In this document: positions 8,132 through 16,979 of the stretch, in pieces | How positions within the stretch are numbered: the stretch's first letter is position 1 | Layout: every line of letters begins with the position of its first letter | Made by a program: the position numbers and the translations under genes | NCBI RefSeq assembly: GCF_900637665.1 | Contig: NZ_LR134386.1 | Span: forward strand, 2,534,501 to 2,598,500 | Length of the DNA: 64,000 nucleotides | Direction: 5' to 3' | Origin: Chryseobacterium nakagawai | GTDB lineage: Bacteria > Bacteroidota > Bacteroidia > Flavobacteriales > Weeksellaceae | Notes under the pieces: model-generated | The model's input: the letters and a program-made list of their open reading frames with translations, nothing else | Told to the model about the DNA's origin: nothing | Database searches by the model: none

Positions 8132-9319
8132 TTAGACGAACAAATTGGCCAGCAAATACTTTTTTTGAATTTCGTAATTAACTAGTAAGTCTTTTTCTAA
8201 ATTAATCTTTTCGGTTAGGTAAGATAAAAATTGAGCAATATGTGTTTGTTCTTCAATAGAAGGAATAAATATTGACATTTTGCTTAAGCTTTCATAACTC
8301 AAAGTATTCCTTACACTTCCTTCAAACGAATTACTCATTTGACGAATGAATTGCAAAGATGAAAACCAAGACAACAAATATCTATCAACAAGAAAATTAT
8401 TATTTGCCTTGAAACTGATATATAAAGGACTAATAATAGAAGTATTTGCATCAAATTTATAAGCAAGAGAACCGACATCAATTCGTGAAGGATTATAGGC
8501 AAAATCACCTTTTCCAATTATATAATAATTTGATGTATTGATGCTTGCAACACGTCTGTCCTCAAAGAAATCTTCTTGATTTATAAAACCAAATTTATTA
8601 CTAACACTTTGAACATTTAAGTATTTTAAACTTTTGTTTTTTGAAGAATTTTTAATTAGGACATTTTTTAAAGTATTGATTTCCCAATTTGAAAAACTGC
8701 TTCCATTCTTATCTTTAAATCTCATTTTTTGAGAAAATATCTTTTCACTGTAACCTTTGATTAAGGTTTCTAAATCTTGTATTATTTTCTTTTGGGTTGA
8801 GATTCTTAAATCAAGTAATGATAAAAGTGATGCTATTGTATCTTGTTCTTTTACAGATTTTGGAATTCTTGATTCAACTAGTTTTAAATTTTGTACTGAT
8901 AATCCTGGCTGAGCCATACCTGTGGCATATTGATTTAAATTTAGATGAATTAATAAGTAAAACATCCAAGTAGAATTTATTTTATCAACTGTAGTAACAA
9001 CTACAGCGTGTTCAGTTGCATAAAATTTCCCAGTAACTTTTACAATATTTCCACAAAGTGCACCTTGTCTACCCACTATTGAGTATTCGCCATCGCAATT
9101 AAATGATTTAGTATAACCTCTTAATCCATTAGCTCCATAACAGGGGAATAAATTTTCATCTACTTCATTAATTATTTCAGAGGCGCTAACAAATTTTCCG
9201 GCTTGCATTTTACATAATTCTCCTAACTTCTTCACTTCCCATTCTTCCCCTTCAAACCCTTGAAATCTGAGTTTTGGTTTCCAATTTGGAAAATTATTGC
9301 CTTTTAGTTTTTCAGTCAT
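8132..9319 (-). CDS. hsdS: Type I restriction specificity subunit S (expressed copy)
   Basis: A 395-aa HsdS with two TRDs of Methylase_S type: TRD1 about residues 28-165, central helix about 165-200 (STQKKIIQDLE), TRD2 about 210-355, and a C-terminal helix ending in KKYLLANLF. Each TRD reads one half of a split recognition site. It begins with ATG at 9319, 62 bases after hsdM, and is thus the copy transcribed from the hsdM promoter. It faces the start-less hsdS at 7027-8091 with 40 bases between them. In-frame inverted repeats at 9283-9295 and 8780-8798 pair with copies in the silent gene, giving up to four combinations of TRDs. Confidence 0.95.
   Translation of the reverse strand: MTEKLKGNNFPNWKPKLRFQGFEGEEWEVKKLGELCKMQAGKFVSASEIINEVDENLFPCYGANGLRGYTKSFNCDGEYSIVGRQGALCGNIVKVTGKFYATEHAVVVTTVDKINSTWMFYLLIHLNLNQYATGMAQPGLSVQNLKLVESRIPKSVKEQDTIASLLSLLDLRISTQKKIIQDLETLIKGYSEKIFSQKMRFKDKNGSSFSNWEINTLKNVLIKNSSKNKSLKYLNVQSVSNKFGFINQEDFFEDRRVASINTSNYYIIGKGDFAYNPSRIDVGSLAYKFDANTSIISPLYISFKANNNFLVDRYLLSWFSSLQFIRQMSNSFEGSVRNTLSYESLSKMSIFIPSIEEQTHIAQFLSYLTEKINLEKDLLVNYEIQKKYLLANLFV
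8780..8798 (-). repeat. Inverted repeat, central site, copy in expressed hsdS
   Basis: Reverse complement of the 19-base sequence at 7479-7497, lying in the codons of the central helix of the expressed hsdS. Confidence 0.7.
9283..9295 (-). repeat. Inverted repeat, 5' site, copy in expressed hsdS
   Basis: Reverse complement of the 13-base sequence at 7015-7027, at codons 9-13 of the expressed hsdS (NFPN). It is short, so chance similarity of homologous codons cannot be excluded. Confidence 0.6.
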
Positions 9320-9381
9320 AATCTTGATAATTTATTTTTTTAAATTCTAAGCCTTGAGGATTTCAATAAGTCAAAAAAAAT

Positions 9382-10950
9382 TTAACTTACTAATCCTAAT
9401 TCTTTTAAATAAACTTCAATCTGACTGTCGAGTTCAACACGTTTGGCTTCTAATTGTTTGATTTCCGCCATTACCGCTTGGATGTCGATTTCTTCTTCCT
9501 CTTCAAAAGTATCTACATATCGAGGGATATTCAGGTTGTAATCATTGTCGGCAATTTCCTGCAAAGTAGCAAGATGAGAGAATTTCCCTTCTGTTTTTCT
9601 TTCCTGGTACATATCAACAATTTTATTGATATGTTTTGGAAGCAATACATTTTGATTTTTTTGTTTTTCAAATTCTTTGCTGGCATCCACGAACAGAACA
9701 TCTTCATCTTGCTCTCGGCATTTCTTGAAAACCAATATACAAGTAGGAATGCTTGTACCAAAGAAAATATTGGCAGGTAAACCGATTACAGCATCCAGAT
9801 AATTTTTCTCTTTAATCAGATATTTACGAATAACCAATTCCGCTGCACCACGGAACAAAACACCGTGAGGCATTACAACTGCCATAATTCCGTTCTCATC
9901 CAAATGATGAATCATATGCTGGATAAAAGCGAAATCAGCTTTGGAAGCCGGAGCTAATTTTCCATATTGTGAGAAACGCTCGTCTAACAATAAAAGTTCA
10001 TTGCTACTCCAATTCGCAGAAAAGGGCGGATTAGCAACAATAGCATCAAAAGTTTTATCAAGGTGTTGGGGTTTCTCAAGCGTATCCTCCTGCTTGATAT
10101 CGAAATTACTGTAATTCACACCGTGCAGAATCATATTCATTCGTGCCAAGTTATAAGTGGTTCGGTTCATTTCCTGACCATAGAAATCACTTACTTTCGC
10201 TTCTCTTGCAACACGCAAAAGTAAGGAACCACTTCCACAAGTCGGGTCATAAACAGACCTCAGCTGAGATTTTCGACTCGTTACAATTCTTGCCAAAATG
10301 GTAGAAACTTGTTGGGGCGTATAGAATTCCCCTGCTTTCTTGCCTGCTCCACTTGCAAATTGTGAAATCAGATATTCATAAGCGTCACCTAAAACATCGG
10401 CATTGGTGTCAGAAAGATTGAAATCTATATCATCCAGATGATACAACACTTTGGAAATCAACGTATTTTTCTCATCTTCTGTCTTTCCTAATTTGGAAGA
10501 CGTCAAATCCAAATCTTCAAAAAGATTGTCAAAATCATCTTCACTATCCGTACCAAGTGTTGATTGCTCAATATTAGTAAGAATCTTTGAAAGTTCTGCA
10601 AGAATAAAATTTGATTTACCTTCTTCTTTTTGGTGACCTTTTTTAGCAATATTACTGAAAAGTTCTGATGGTTTTAAGAAATATCCTAAATCTTCAACAA
10701 CCTCTTCATAAATTGCCTGAACGATTTCTTTTCCTTTTTCAGTATTTTCATCAACATCATTATAATCGATGTCCTCTCCAGAATCTAATAAAATTTTATT
10801 GGCTGTAAAATGAATTTTTTCGGACAGATACTTATAGAAAATAAATCCTAAAATATAATCCCGAAATTCGTCGGCATCCATTTTCCCTCTTAAAGTATTG
10901 GCAATATTCCAAAGTTGCTGCTGCAACTGACGTCTTTGTTCTTCTGACAT
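9382..10950 (-). CDS. hsdM: Type I restriction-modification adenine methyltransferase subunit M
   Basis: A 522-aa HsdM. An N-terminal helical HsdM_N domain spans about residues 1-165. The N6-adenine methyltransferase core has GEFYTP (207-212), the SAM-binding DPTCGSG (235-241) and the catalytic NPPF (307-310). The C-terminus is an acidic/coiled helix that contacts HsdS. Together with HsdS it methylates the target, and with HsdR it forms the restriction complex. It is the first hsd gene of the minus-strand locus, behind a good TTG-N18-TAnnTTTG promoter at 10974-11002. Start ATG at 10950. Confidence 0.97.
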   Translation of the reverse strand: MSEEQRRQLQQQLWNIANTLRGKMDADEFRDYILGFIFYKYLSEKIHFTANKILLDSGEDIDYNDVDENTEKGKEIVQAIYEEVVEDLGYFLKPSELFSNIAKKGHQKEEGKSNFILAELSKILTNIEQSTLGTDSEDDFDNLFEDLDLTSSKLGKTEDEKNTLISKVLYHLDDIDFNLSDTNADVLGDAYEYLISQFASGAGKKAGEFYTPQQVSTILARIVTSRKSQLRSVYDPTCGSGSLLLRVAREAKVSDFYGQEMNRTTYNLARMNMILHGVNYSNFDIKQEDTLEKPQHLDKTFDAIVANPPFSANWSSNELLLLDERFSQYGKLAPASKADFAFIQHMIHHLDENGIMAVVMPHGVLFRGAAELVIRKYLIKEKNYLDAVIGLPANIFFGTSIPTCILVFKKCREQDEDVLFVDASKEFEKQKNQNVLLPKHINKIVDMYQERKTEGKFSHLATLQEIADNDYNLNIPRYVDTFEEEEEIDIQAVMAEIKQLEAKRVELDSQIEVYLKELGLVS

Positions 10951-10973
10951 TGATTATCATTAATGTTAATCCT

Positions 10974-11002
10974 CAAAGATAAAAAATGTTAGATGCATAC
11001 AA
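10974..11002 (-). promoter_or_regulatory. Promoter of hsdM-hsdS
   Basis: On the minus strand: TTG (11002-11000), an 18-base spacer, then TATCTTTG (10981-10974). This matches the Bacteroidetes consensus TTG-N(17-19)-TAnnTTTG and lies 24 bases before the hsdM start. Confidence 0.7.
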
Positions 11003-11129
11003 TGCTAAAATAGCTAAAAATGATAAAATTGATATTGAAAAATAATTGTCATAATGCATATTATAGTCCATCAAAATGTCGCAGAATAACCTCTGCTATT
11101 AACTAACACTTGAGAAATTCAGAAGAAAT

Positions 11130-11462
11130 TTAATTTTTGATTCTTATTTGCTTAGGAGTGGGCTTCAGCTCCTCAGCAAAATCCAGCATAACAACCTGAC
11201 TTCCTATAAACGGATTATAAGACGGCTGATAATCAATATAGCCCGAAGAATGTAGATTCTTCAGGCATTTGTGATAGGTGGCTTTTGAATGGATTTTACT
11301 GATCCGCATCACTTCGTCCCGAGAAATACTGACTGGATTTCGGAAACGGTTGAAATTCCAGAATTGGAATAATGCTAAGTAGAGGCTGATGTGTGTGGGA
11401 TTAAGTGTACTATCCTGAGCCACCTTTTCATAGAAGCCTGTAAGATGTTTTATGTAATTCAT
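11130..11462 (-). CDS. Small winged-helix-like protein, RepA/regulator-like
   Basis: A 110-aa protein with a predicted winged-helix pattern (helices about 5-35, HTH about 45-80: SRDEVMRISKIHSKATYHKCLKNL, shown here only as its position 47-70, followed by SSGYIDYQPSYNPF). Such proteins are common next to small HTH genes in mobile elements of Bacteroidetes and recall the N-terminal domain of replication initiators. It lies 25 bases downstream of the HTH gene at 11488 and before hsdM, all on the minus strand. The exact function is not known; a regulator or replication-type DNA-binding role is inferred from fold and from the repeat array at 12168-12391. Confidence 0.6.
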   Translation of the reverse strand: MNYIKHLTGFYEKVAQDSTLNPTHISLYLALFQFWNFNRFRNPVSISRDEVMRISKIHSKATYHKCLKNLHSSGYIDYQPSYNPFIGSQVVMLDFAEELKPTPKQIRIKN

Positions 11463-11487
11463 TTTTGTTTATTTCGGAACTAGTAAA

Positions 11488-11748
11488 TTATCCTTTCTTA
11501 TTTAACATTTTTTCGATGTCTTTGTAATTGTAATATAATGTGCCACCGACACGAGTATAGGATAGGGTTCCACTGACACGGAGATTCTGTAATGTTCCGG
11601 TAGAAATTTTCAGAAGTTCTTTGACCTCTGATGAGCGCAGCCATAATTTCTGCTCTGAAATTTTGATATTAAAAAGATTTTTAATGTCTTCAAGCAATTC
11701 GGTTTTGAACTCCTGAAGGTCTTCTTTGGTAACAAGGTTTACTCTCAT
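11488..11748 (-). CDS. Helix-turn-helix protein (excisionase/MerR-like)
   Basis: An 86-aa protein. The frame is open further upstream, but that part is low-complexity and Phe/Leu-rich; ATG at 11748 with a purine-rich stretch (GAAG) before it is the sensible start. Residues 1-35 form a charged helix. Residues about 36-80 have the HTH_17/excisionase pattern: LWLRSSEVKELLKIS, GTLQNLR, and a wing with GGTLYY followed by KDIEKML. Proteins of this type act as excisionases or small repressors in Bacteroidetes elements. It probably forms an operon with the gene at 11130. Two direct repeats (11840-11910) and a repeat array (12168-12391) upstream are possible binding sites. Confidence 0.75.
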   Translation of the reverse strand: MRVNLVTKEDLQEFKTELLEDIKNLFNIKISEQKLWLRSSEVKELLKISTGTLQNLRVSGTLSYTRVGGTLYYNYKDIEKMLNKKG

Positions 11749-11839
11749 AATTTCTTCATTTTTGTTTTTGATAGAATTTCTTTTGCAAAATTGGAACATC
11801 AAAATCGTTAAAACAAGAGTGTTAAAGGGAGTTGGATTG

Positions 11840-11910
11840 AATAAGAACAATCTGGAATAATTTGGAAATACGTGGAGATTAAAAAAGAATAAATAAGAAT
11901 GATTTGGAAT
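11840..11910. repeat. Pair of 19-bp direct repeats upstream of HTH gene
   Basis: Two copies of AATAAGAAYRATYTGGAAT at 11840-11858 and 11892-11910, 52 bases apart, in the 5' region of the HTH gene. They may be operators for it. The remaining sequence from 11749 to 12167 holds no convincing gene. Confidence 0.5.
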
Positions 11911-12167
11911 CTTTAAACCAATTTTAAGAAAAACAAAAAACAAGTTCCGCAGTTTTTTCCCTTTTTGCAAAAAAGGCAAGAGAGTCTTTGGATATAAAAC
12001 TTGAAAAGTTTGTATATACAAAGACACATCTTGCTGTTAAAATCAACTAATTTTATTTTAGAGCTCCAAAACAAATAAATAGAATCATATTTATTACGTA
12101 ATTAATTGAAAACCAGTATCTATTTTTTGTAAATCTGTTTTGGGAGATGACAAATGATGAAAATAAT

Positions 12168-12391
12168 ACCTGGCCTCTTTTTACGCAGGCTGACCTTGTA
12201 TTATTTTACACACGTCTGCCAAGAACCTGTGTCTAATTTACGCAGGTCAATCGAATACCTGTATCTCTTTTACTCAGGTTGTTATTGTGCAGGAAAAATT
12301 CCCAACCTCTATCTCTTTTACACAGGTCAGCTAAGAACCTGTATCTCTTTTACGCAGGTCGATTCAGTACCTGTATCTATTTTACACATCT
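12168..12391. repeat. Iteron-like array of seven 23-bp repeats
   Basis: Seven imperfect copies of a 23-bp unit, ends ACCTG...CAGGT with a TCTYTTTTACRC core, start at 12168, 12193, 12225, 12257, 12305, 12337 and 12369. Five of the six steps lie at 25 or 32 bases (four of them 32, about three helical turns); the step from 12257 to 12305 is 48. Each unit has inverted 5-bp ends, so a dimeric protein may bind it. Spacers of 9 bases differ in sequence. The layout resembles replication iterons or a multi-site operator. The open frame across it on the plus strand (12154-12423) is periodic because of the repeats and is not called a gene. Confidence 0.75.
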
Positions 12392-12559
12392 ATGAATTTT
12401 TAAAAGGTCTGCTGTTGTTGTGAAAACTTTGTTGGAATGTGGGAAACTCCAAGGGAAAAGCCGGGATGAGTTTTCCATATTTCAATAAATGCGCTATTTT
12501 TTATATTGCAGAATGTACTTTAGGACATACAAAAGAGTAATGCTCCCTTTATACAGAAA

Positions 12560-14260
12560 TCAATTTTCACCGATTTCCTTCATCCTGTTCTTTATAAATT
12601 CTATCGGTCTTATTCCGTTAATTTCGAAAAAATGGGTTGAGAATAATTGTCGGCTAGACATTCCACATTCGTGAGCCAGGTTTTCAACTTTGTACTGCAG
12701 ATACATTTTATTTTCCACAAGAAGATTGGTAATATATCCGATTCGTAAAACCTTTAGATACTGCGTGAAAGAAACATTCAGATGTTCATTCAGTACATAA
12801 GATAGTTGGGAGTGTGTTCTGCCAAACATTTTTGCAACCATTGGTAAAGTCAGGTTTTTGTCAAGAAATCGTTTGTCTTCTTCAAACTTTTTGAGTTTTT
12901 CTTTAATATCTTCAATGATTTCGGGACTGTGTGTTTTTTTCTTTTCAGAAGTTTTTTTGTTTGCAATTAGAAAAAAATAATACTTCCTGAACTTTTTCCA
13001 TAGTTTAATAAATTTTCCAGGAAATTTATTTTCTCTATTACGCAGTCTGATTACTAAAAAAAATAGAAGAAAAATCACAACTGGCGTAGCAATTAGAAAG
13101 TAAAAATCATTATGCAGTTTATTCTCCCATAATTGTTTTTCTTCTAATAATCTTTCCGTATCATATTCTTCGTGGATTTTTGAAGACAACATTGCAAAAT
13201 CAACATTCAAGGTTGAATTCGTTAGTAAAAACTGGTCACTATAATACAGTCGCTTACCCAAACTACCGTTCTCTGTTGCATCCGTAATGAGGTACTTATA
13301 ACTTGACCGGATTTCGGGAGTAGTAAATTGAACCTTGTTAATCATAGAGTCCACCTTATTCAGATAAACCAGTGATTCTGCTCTGTTTCCTTTGAGCCAA
13401 TACAGTTTCCCTAAGTAAAAATAAACAGCGGTTAATGAGTTATAATCCTGATTATTGACCAAAATATCACGTGAAAGTTTCAAATGTTTAAGTGCTTCAT
13501 CGGTGTTCCCTTTTCTTAAAAGTTGTACACCTTTCCCTTTTTGAAAGTAACCATATTCAAGTAAATGCTCATTGATGTTTTTCAATTTTTTTAACCCGAT
13601 ACTAATCAATGAATCTTCCTTGTTGTATAAACGAAGATTTTCATAACAATTACTCAGGCGGTAAATGCTATTAAAATAGCCTGACTCATTATTCAACCTG
13701 ATGTTTGGGTGAAGGTTTTCTTTCATATGTTCCTCAAAATACTTCGTCGTATTTCTAAAGTGAACTGCAGCTTCTTCGTAGTAGCCCAAATAACTTTTTA
13801 CCATCCCGAGATGATAGTCTATTTTATTTATCAGATAATCGTTGCTTGAATTCCGAGAAAATTGATAAGCCCTGAGGTATTGCTCCAAAGCATATTTATA
13901 TTGTCTCTTGTTATAATAGTAGATAATGCCTTTTCCGAGGTATGCCCTTGAAATGATATCACGGTCACTTGATTTGAATGCCATCACTATAGCACTGTCG
14001 GCATAAGACAATTTGCGATTTATGTCTTCGGTGTAGTATAAGGCATCTTCATACCCTATAATCTGCTTTTTCCAATTATTTTCTTTTTTTGCTTTTTCTA
14101 TATACTTATTCACAAAAACCATTGCCCTTGAATCGTTTTCAGGATAGTTTTCATACAAGTCTGAAATCGTCTTGTATGATAAACTTTGTAATTCCTGGGC
14201 ATTAAGAAAAAAGAAGAACAAATTAAAAATCAGAAATGAAATCTTATGATGATAATGCAT
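12560..14260 (-). CDS. TPR-containing AraC-family sensor-regulator
   Basis: A 566-aa protein of a type common in Flavobacteria. A signal-peptide-like segment (1-22, FLIFNLFFFFLNAQ) precedes a periplasmic region of tetratricopeptide-like helices (about 25-370). One transmembrane helix follows (about 392-412), then a cytoplasmic part with an AraC-type double HTH at about 465-560 (SRQLFSTHFFEINGIRPIEF near the end, residues 536-555). This is a one-component design in which a periplasmic signal controls the HTH across the membrane. It is divergent from the MauE-like gene at 14534 and next to the SusC/SusD block, so it may regulate these genes; that is inferred from position. Confidence 0.85.
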   Translation of the reverse strand: MHYHHKISFLIFNLFFFFLNAQELQSLSYKTISDLYENYPENDSRAMVFVNKYIEKAKKENNWKKQIIGYEDALYYTEDINRKLSYADSAIVMAFKSSDRDIISRAYLGKGIIYYYNKRQYKYALEQYLRAYQFSRNSSNDYLINKIDYHLGMVKSYLGYYEEAAVHFRNTTKYFEEHMKENLHPNIRLNNESGYFNSIYRLSNCYENLRLYNKEDSLISIGLKKLKNINEHLLEYGYFQKGKGVQLLRKGNTDEALKHLKLSRDILVNNQDYNSLTAVYFYLGKLYWLKGNRAESLVYLNKVDSMINKVQFTTPEIRSSYKYLITDATENGSLGKRLYYSDQFLLTNSTLNVDFAMLSSKIHEEYDTERLLEEKQLWENKLHNDFYFLIATPVVIFLLFFLVIRLRNRENKFPGKFIKLWKKFRKYYFFLIANKKTSEKKKTHSPEIIEDIKEKLKKFEEDKRFLDKNLTLPMVAKMFGRTHSQLSYVLNEHLNVSFTQYLKVLRIGYITNLLVENKMYLQYKVENLAHECGMSSRQLFSTHFFEINGIRPIEFIKNRMKEIGEN

Positions 14261-14385
14261 AACATTATGATATATTCAAATTTACCGGAAAAATCTATTA
14301 CAAAATGTACTTGAACAAGCTTCGAGTTCGGTTCTATTTCTACTAGCTTTATAAATAATTAATTTTCAATTAGTTAAAAATTAAT

Positions 14386-14440
14386 ATAGTGGGAAAGATG
14401 TATATTTCATTACGTAGAAAACATATTTCTTTCCCACTAT
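14386..14440. promoter_or_regulatory. Hairpin in the AraC/MauE intergenic region
   Basis: A 13-bp perfect stem (ATAGTGGGAAAGA at 14386-14398, complement at 14428-14440) with a 29-base loop, followed by a T-rich stretch on the plus strand. It lies about 95 bases before the MauE-like start, so it could be an attenuator in that leader or a binding site for the divergent regulator. Confidence 0.45.
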
Positions 14441-14533
14441 TGTTTTTCTCAACCTCACAGTCAGTGTAATTTAGACTTCAGAATTCACAGCAAATTAACC
14501 GAAAGGAAAAATTTGAATTAACTAATAACAATT

Positions 14534-14962
14534 ATGAAAAAAGCCAAAACAAGAATCGTAGAATTCATCAGCTACTTTTTTATACTGCTGTTTTGTTACG
14601 CCGGGATAAGTAAAATAATGGATTTTGAAAATTTTCAGGTTCAGATTTCGGAATCACCTTTATTAAGTTCATATGCTGGATTCATACCTTTTGCAATCAT
14701 TATTCTGGAATTGATCATTGCTGGATTATTATGTTATCGGAAGACCAGAAATATAGGATTGATTGGAAGTTTTGTTTTGATGCTGATTTTCACTGGATAC
14801 ATTTTTTACATAATTCAAACCTCTGAAAATCTTCCTTGTTCCTGTGGAGGAATTTTGGAAAAAATGAGCTGGCATCAGCACTTAATTTTTAATATTGGAT
14901 GTGTCGTTCTTTCCGTTATCGCTTTAGGTTTAAATCTAAGATACAGCAGGCCTGCTGAATAA
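14534..14962 (+). CDS. MauE/DoxX-like redox-associated membrane protein
   Basis: A 142-aa protein with four predicted transmembrane helices (about 10-30, 48-67, 74-95, 115-134). A CSCGG motif at about 98-102 lies in the loop before the last helix. MauE-family and DoxX-like proteins work with thioredoxin-like proteins in disulfide chemistry on exported proteins. A TlpA-type thioredoxin is encoded 5 kb away at 20218-21519 and a two-Cys exported peptide at 15243, so a shared redox function is plausible. Start ATG at 14534 follows a purine-rich stretch. Confidence 0.8.
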   Translation: MKKAKTRIVEFISYFFILLFCYAGISKIMDFENFQVQISESPLLSSYAGFIPFAIIILELIIAGLLCYRKTRNIGLIGSFVLMLIFTGYIFYIIQTSENLPCSCGGILEKMSWHQHLIFNIGCVVLSVIALGLNLRYSRPAE

Positions 14963-15242
14963 GTATGTTACCGTAATTACTTACGGATGATTATGACTGG
15001 AATTTGTTATTAAAGTTTAACCTTAAAATTAGACGGTCGAAAGCTGTCTAACAATCCGAAACTCTAAAATGAATTTATTAACAACAATTTGTTTGAGAAT
15101 ATGCAGAATAGGATATTTTGGTACGACAAGATTTGTTAATCTATGGGTATAACTAATTATTTTACCTACTCTATCGTACTTCTCAGGCAGGTTTCTAAAG
15201 TTTTTAAGGTAATCTTTTTTGATATATAAAAAGACCAGAATT

Positions 15243-15557
15243 ATGAAATTCAACCAATTTTTGAAAATCAATGCAGTAGCAATTGCTGCCATTATGTTTA
15301 CGGGTGCTACGATGTCTTTTAAAATCATCGAAAAAAAGGCAGCCGACCAACAGTTCTATTACAATAGTACAGACACTTCTGCAGGTGCTTTCTCTCAAGA
15401 GTCTAACTGGGCAGTAGGAGCAGGTGCATCTTGTCTGACCACAGGAAATAAACCTTGTACAATCACAGTTCCGGAAGGGCAGGATTTGGTTGATGTGATC
15501 GGAGGAATGACTAACTCTCAAGTTCTTGCTATTCATCCGAGTGAGAGAAGACAGTAA
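15243..15557 (+). CDS. DUF6520 family exported small protein
   Basis: A 104-aa protein. An upstream TTG in frame (15219) is possible, but ATG at 15243 gives a clean signal peptide (MKFNQFLKINAVAIAAIMFTG, residues 1-21, cut near TGATMSF). The mature part is small, polar and has two cysteines (about 68 and 75) flanking TTGNKP, which could form a disulfide. DUF6520 proteins occur in Flavobacteria, often beside MauE-like and TlpA-like genes, with no known function. Here it is between those two and convergent with susD. It ends at a strong terminator (15584-15620). Confidence 0.75.
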   Translation: MKFNQFLKINAVAIAAIMFTGATMSFKIIEKKAADQQFYYNSTDTSAGAFSQESNWAVGAGASCLTTGNKPCTITVPEGQDLVDVIGGMTNSQVLAIHPSERRQ

Positions 15558-15583
15558 TAATCCTTTCAATCAGGATTTAAAAG

Positions 15584-15620
15584 TAGGGTTGGCAAATTAT
15601 TGCCAACCCTATTATTTTTT
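15584..15620. terminator. Bidirectional terminator between DUF6520 gene and susD
   Basis: A 12-bp perfect stem (TAGGGTTGGCAA at 15584-15595 with 15600-15611) and a 4-base loop, followed by T-rich sequence on the plus strand. It lies between two converging genes. Confidence 0.85.
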
Positions 15621-16968
15621 ATCTTGGATTCTGTGGCATTCCTGTAAGCATAATAATATCTTCGGGAATAGCGATAGCATATCTCAGATCATTAGGTGGT
15701 AAAGTGTAGGTTTGCCCATTAACAGTTCTGGTAAGCGTAATATTCGCACCATCACGATTGTACCTTTTTAGATCAGACCATCTTAGTCCTCGAATCAAGA
15801 GTTCTTTTCTTCTTTCTTTTAAAATAATATTCAAAGCCTCTGTCTGTAAATTGGCGGTCATCGGGATATAAGTTCCTGTTTTCCATCTTTTCACAAGCAG
15901 GTTATTGAGATAACTCATACCTTCCTGAATCTTATTCAATCTTACATTACATTCTGCTGCCATAAGATAAAGTTCATCGGTTGCCACACTTACAATTGGC
16001 CCATTGACATTGTTGTAATAGCCTTTGAATAGAACTTCATTAGCAGTATTCTTATTGAAAAAAACGGTTTTTCGTAAGTCATTGTTATCATACATCTGGT
16101 AAATGTGATCGGGAATCTTTGCCGGAATCAGATGAGATTCATATCCCATAGCTGTCCATAAAAGGATTTCCTTATTTAATTCCTCAATGGGATAATCAGT
16201 ATTAGGATTGAGGGTATTAAAATCCATAAGGTCGTTATTGATGTTTAGTGCTTGTTCTGTATTCTTAAGGGCATTGTCATAATCTCCCATAAATAAATAG
16301 GTACGGGCTAACAAGCCATAGGCTGCCGCTCTCGATATCCTCATTCCGGAAATCTGCTTAGGTAAAAGCAGAGGTATTGCGGTTTGCAGGTCAGTGATGA
16401 TCTGATCATAGGTCTGCTTGACTGTTGAACGCACCGAAGGGATATTCATATCAGGGTCTAATCTTAGTGGAAGTCCTAAATCTGTTCCGGCGGTTTGAGG
16501 ATTATAAGCCTTACACCAGATCTGAGCTGCGTCAAGATACCGGAAAGCCCGAAGTGCTAATGCTTGTCCTCTGATATTATCTGCCTGTTCACCTGTGAAG
16601 TTCTTATCCTGCATATTGAACAATACCGCATTACATACATAGATGCTCCTATAGCAGGTAGACCAATCGTTTCCTGATGAGATGGGACTCGCCACATTAT
16701 CCGGCATCCATATATGAAGACGCTTGGTCGCCTCGAAGCTCAAACCATTGTAATCCGCATCTGTAAGATAGTGATCATCCGAACTCGTTTCTCCACTCGA
16801 AGCAAAGTCAACATTGAGGAAACCGTAATTATTGAGAAGCATCTGGTTGTCCTCCAATCTATCGGGAGTCGCCAGCTTCAGGTCAGATTTTTCGTCTAAA
16901 AAATCATTGCATCCATACGAGGTCAGAATTAATGATAATGATATTAATAGTATTTTAATTTTTCTCAT
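15619..16968 (-). CDS. SusD/RagB family outer-membrane lipoprotein
   Basis: A 449-aa SusD-like nutrient-binding lipoprotein. ATG at 16968 is preferred to the in-frame TTG at 16977. The signal sequence ends in a lipobox (LTSYGC, Cys about 20), so it is lipid-anchored. SusD hallmarks are present: FLDEKSD after the lipobox, the TPR-like helical core (AYGLLARTYLFMGDYDNAL near 215-235) and a C-terminal RRKELLIRGLRWSDLKRYNRD segment near 405-425. It follows susC by 11 bases and acts as the lid and substrate-binding partner of that porin. The substrate cannot be read from the sequence; no glycoside hydrolase is nearby. Confidence 0.95.
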   Translation of the reverse strand: MRKIKILLISLSLILTSYGCNDFLDEKSDLKLATPDRLEDNQMLLNNYGFLNVDFASSGETSSDDHYLTDADYNGLSFEATKRLHIWMPDNVASPISSGNDWSTCYRSIYVCNAVLFNMQDKNFTGEQADNIRGQALALRAFRYLDAAQIWCKAYNPQTAGTDLGLPLRLDPDMNIPSVRSTVKQTYDQIITDLQTAIPLLLPKQISGMRISRAAAYGLLARTYLFMGDYDNALKNTEQALNINNDLMDFNTLNPNTDYPIEELNKEILLWTAMGYESHLIPAKIPDHIYQMYDNNDLRKTVFFNKNTANEVLFKGYYNNVNGPIVSVATDELYLMAAECNVRLNKIQEGMSYLNNLLVKRWKTGTYIPMTANLQTEALNIILKERRKELLIRGLRWSDLKRYNRDGANITLTRTVNGQTYTLPPNDLRYAIAIPEDIIMLTGMPQNPR

Positions 16969-16979
16969 TTCTCTCAATT

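Noticed and set aside
11749..12027. Longer N-terminus of the HTH protein
   Set aside because: The extension is hydrophobic and low in complexity, and covers the direct repeats; ATG at 11748 gives a normal HTH protein.
12168..12391. CRISPR array
   Set aside because: Repeats are imperfect, spacers are only 9 bases (or less) and there is no cas gene in the window.
12154..12423. Open frame of 89 codons across the repeat array
   Set aside because: Its periodic sequence follows from the 23-bp repeats; no start signal or family support.
15204..15569. Minus-strand frame over the DUF6520 gene
   Set aside because: The plus strand has a signal peptide and family pattern; the minus frame has neither.
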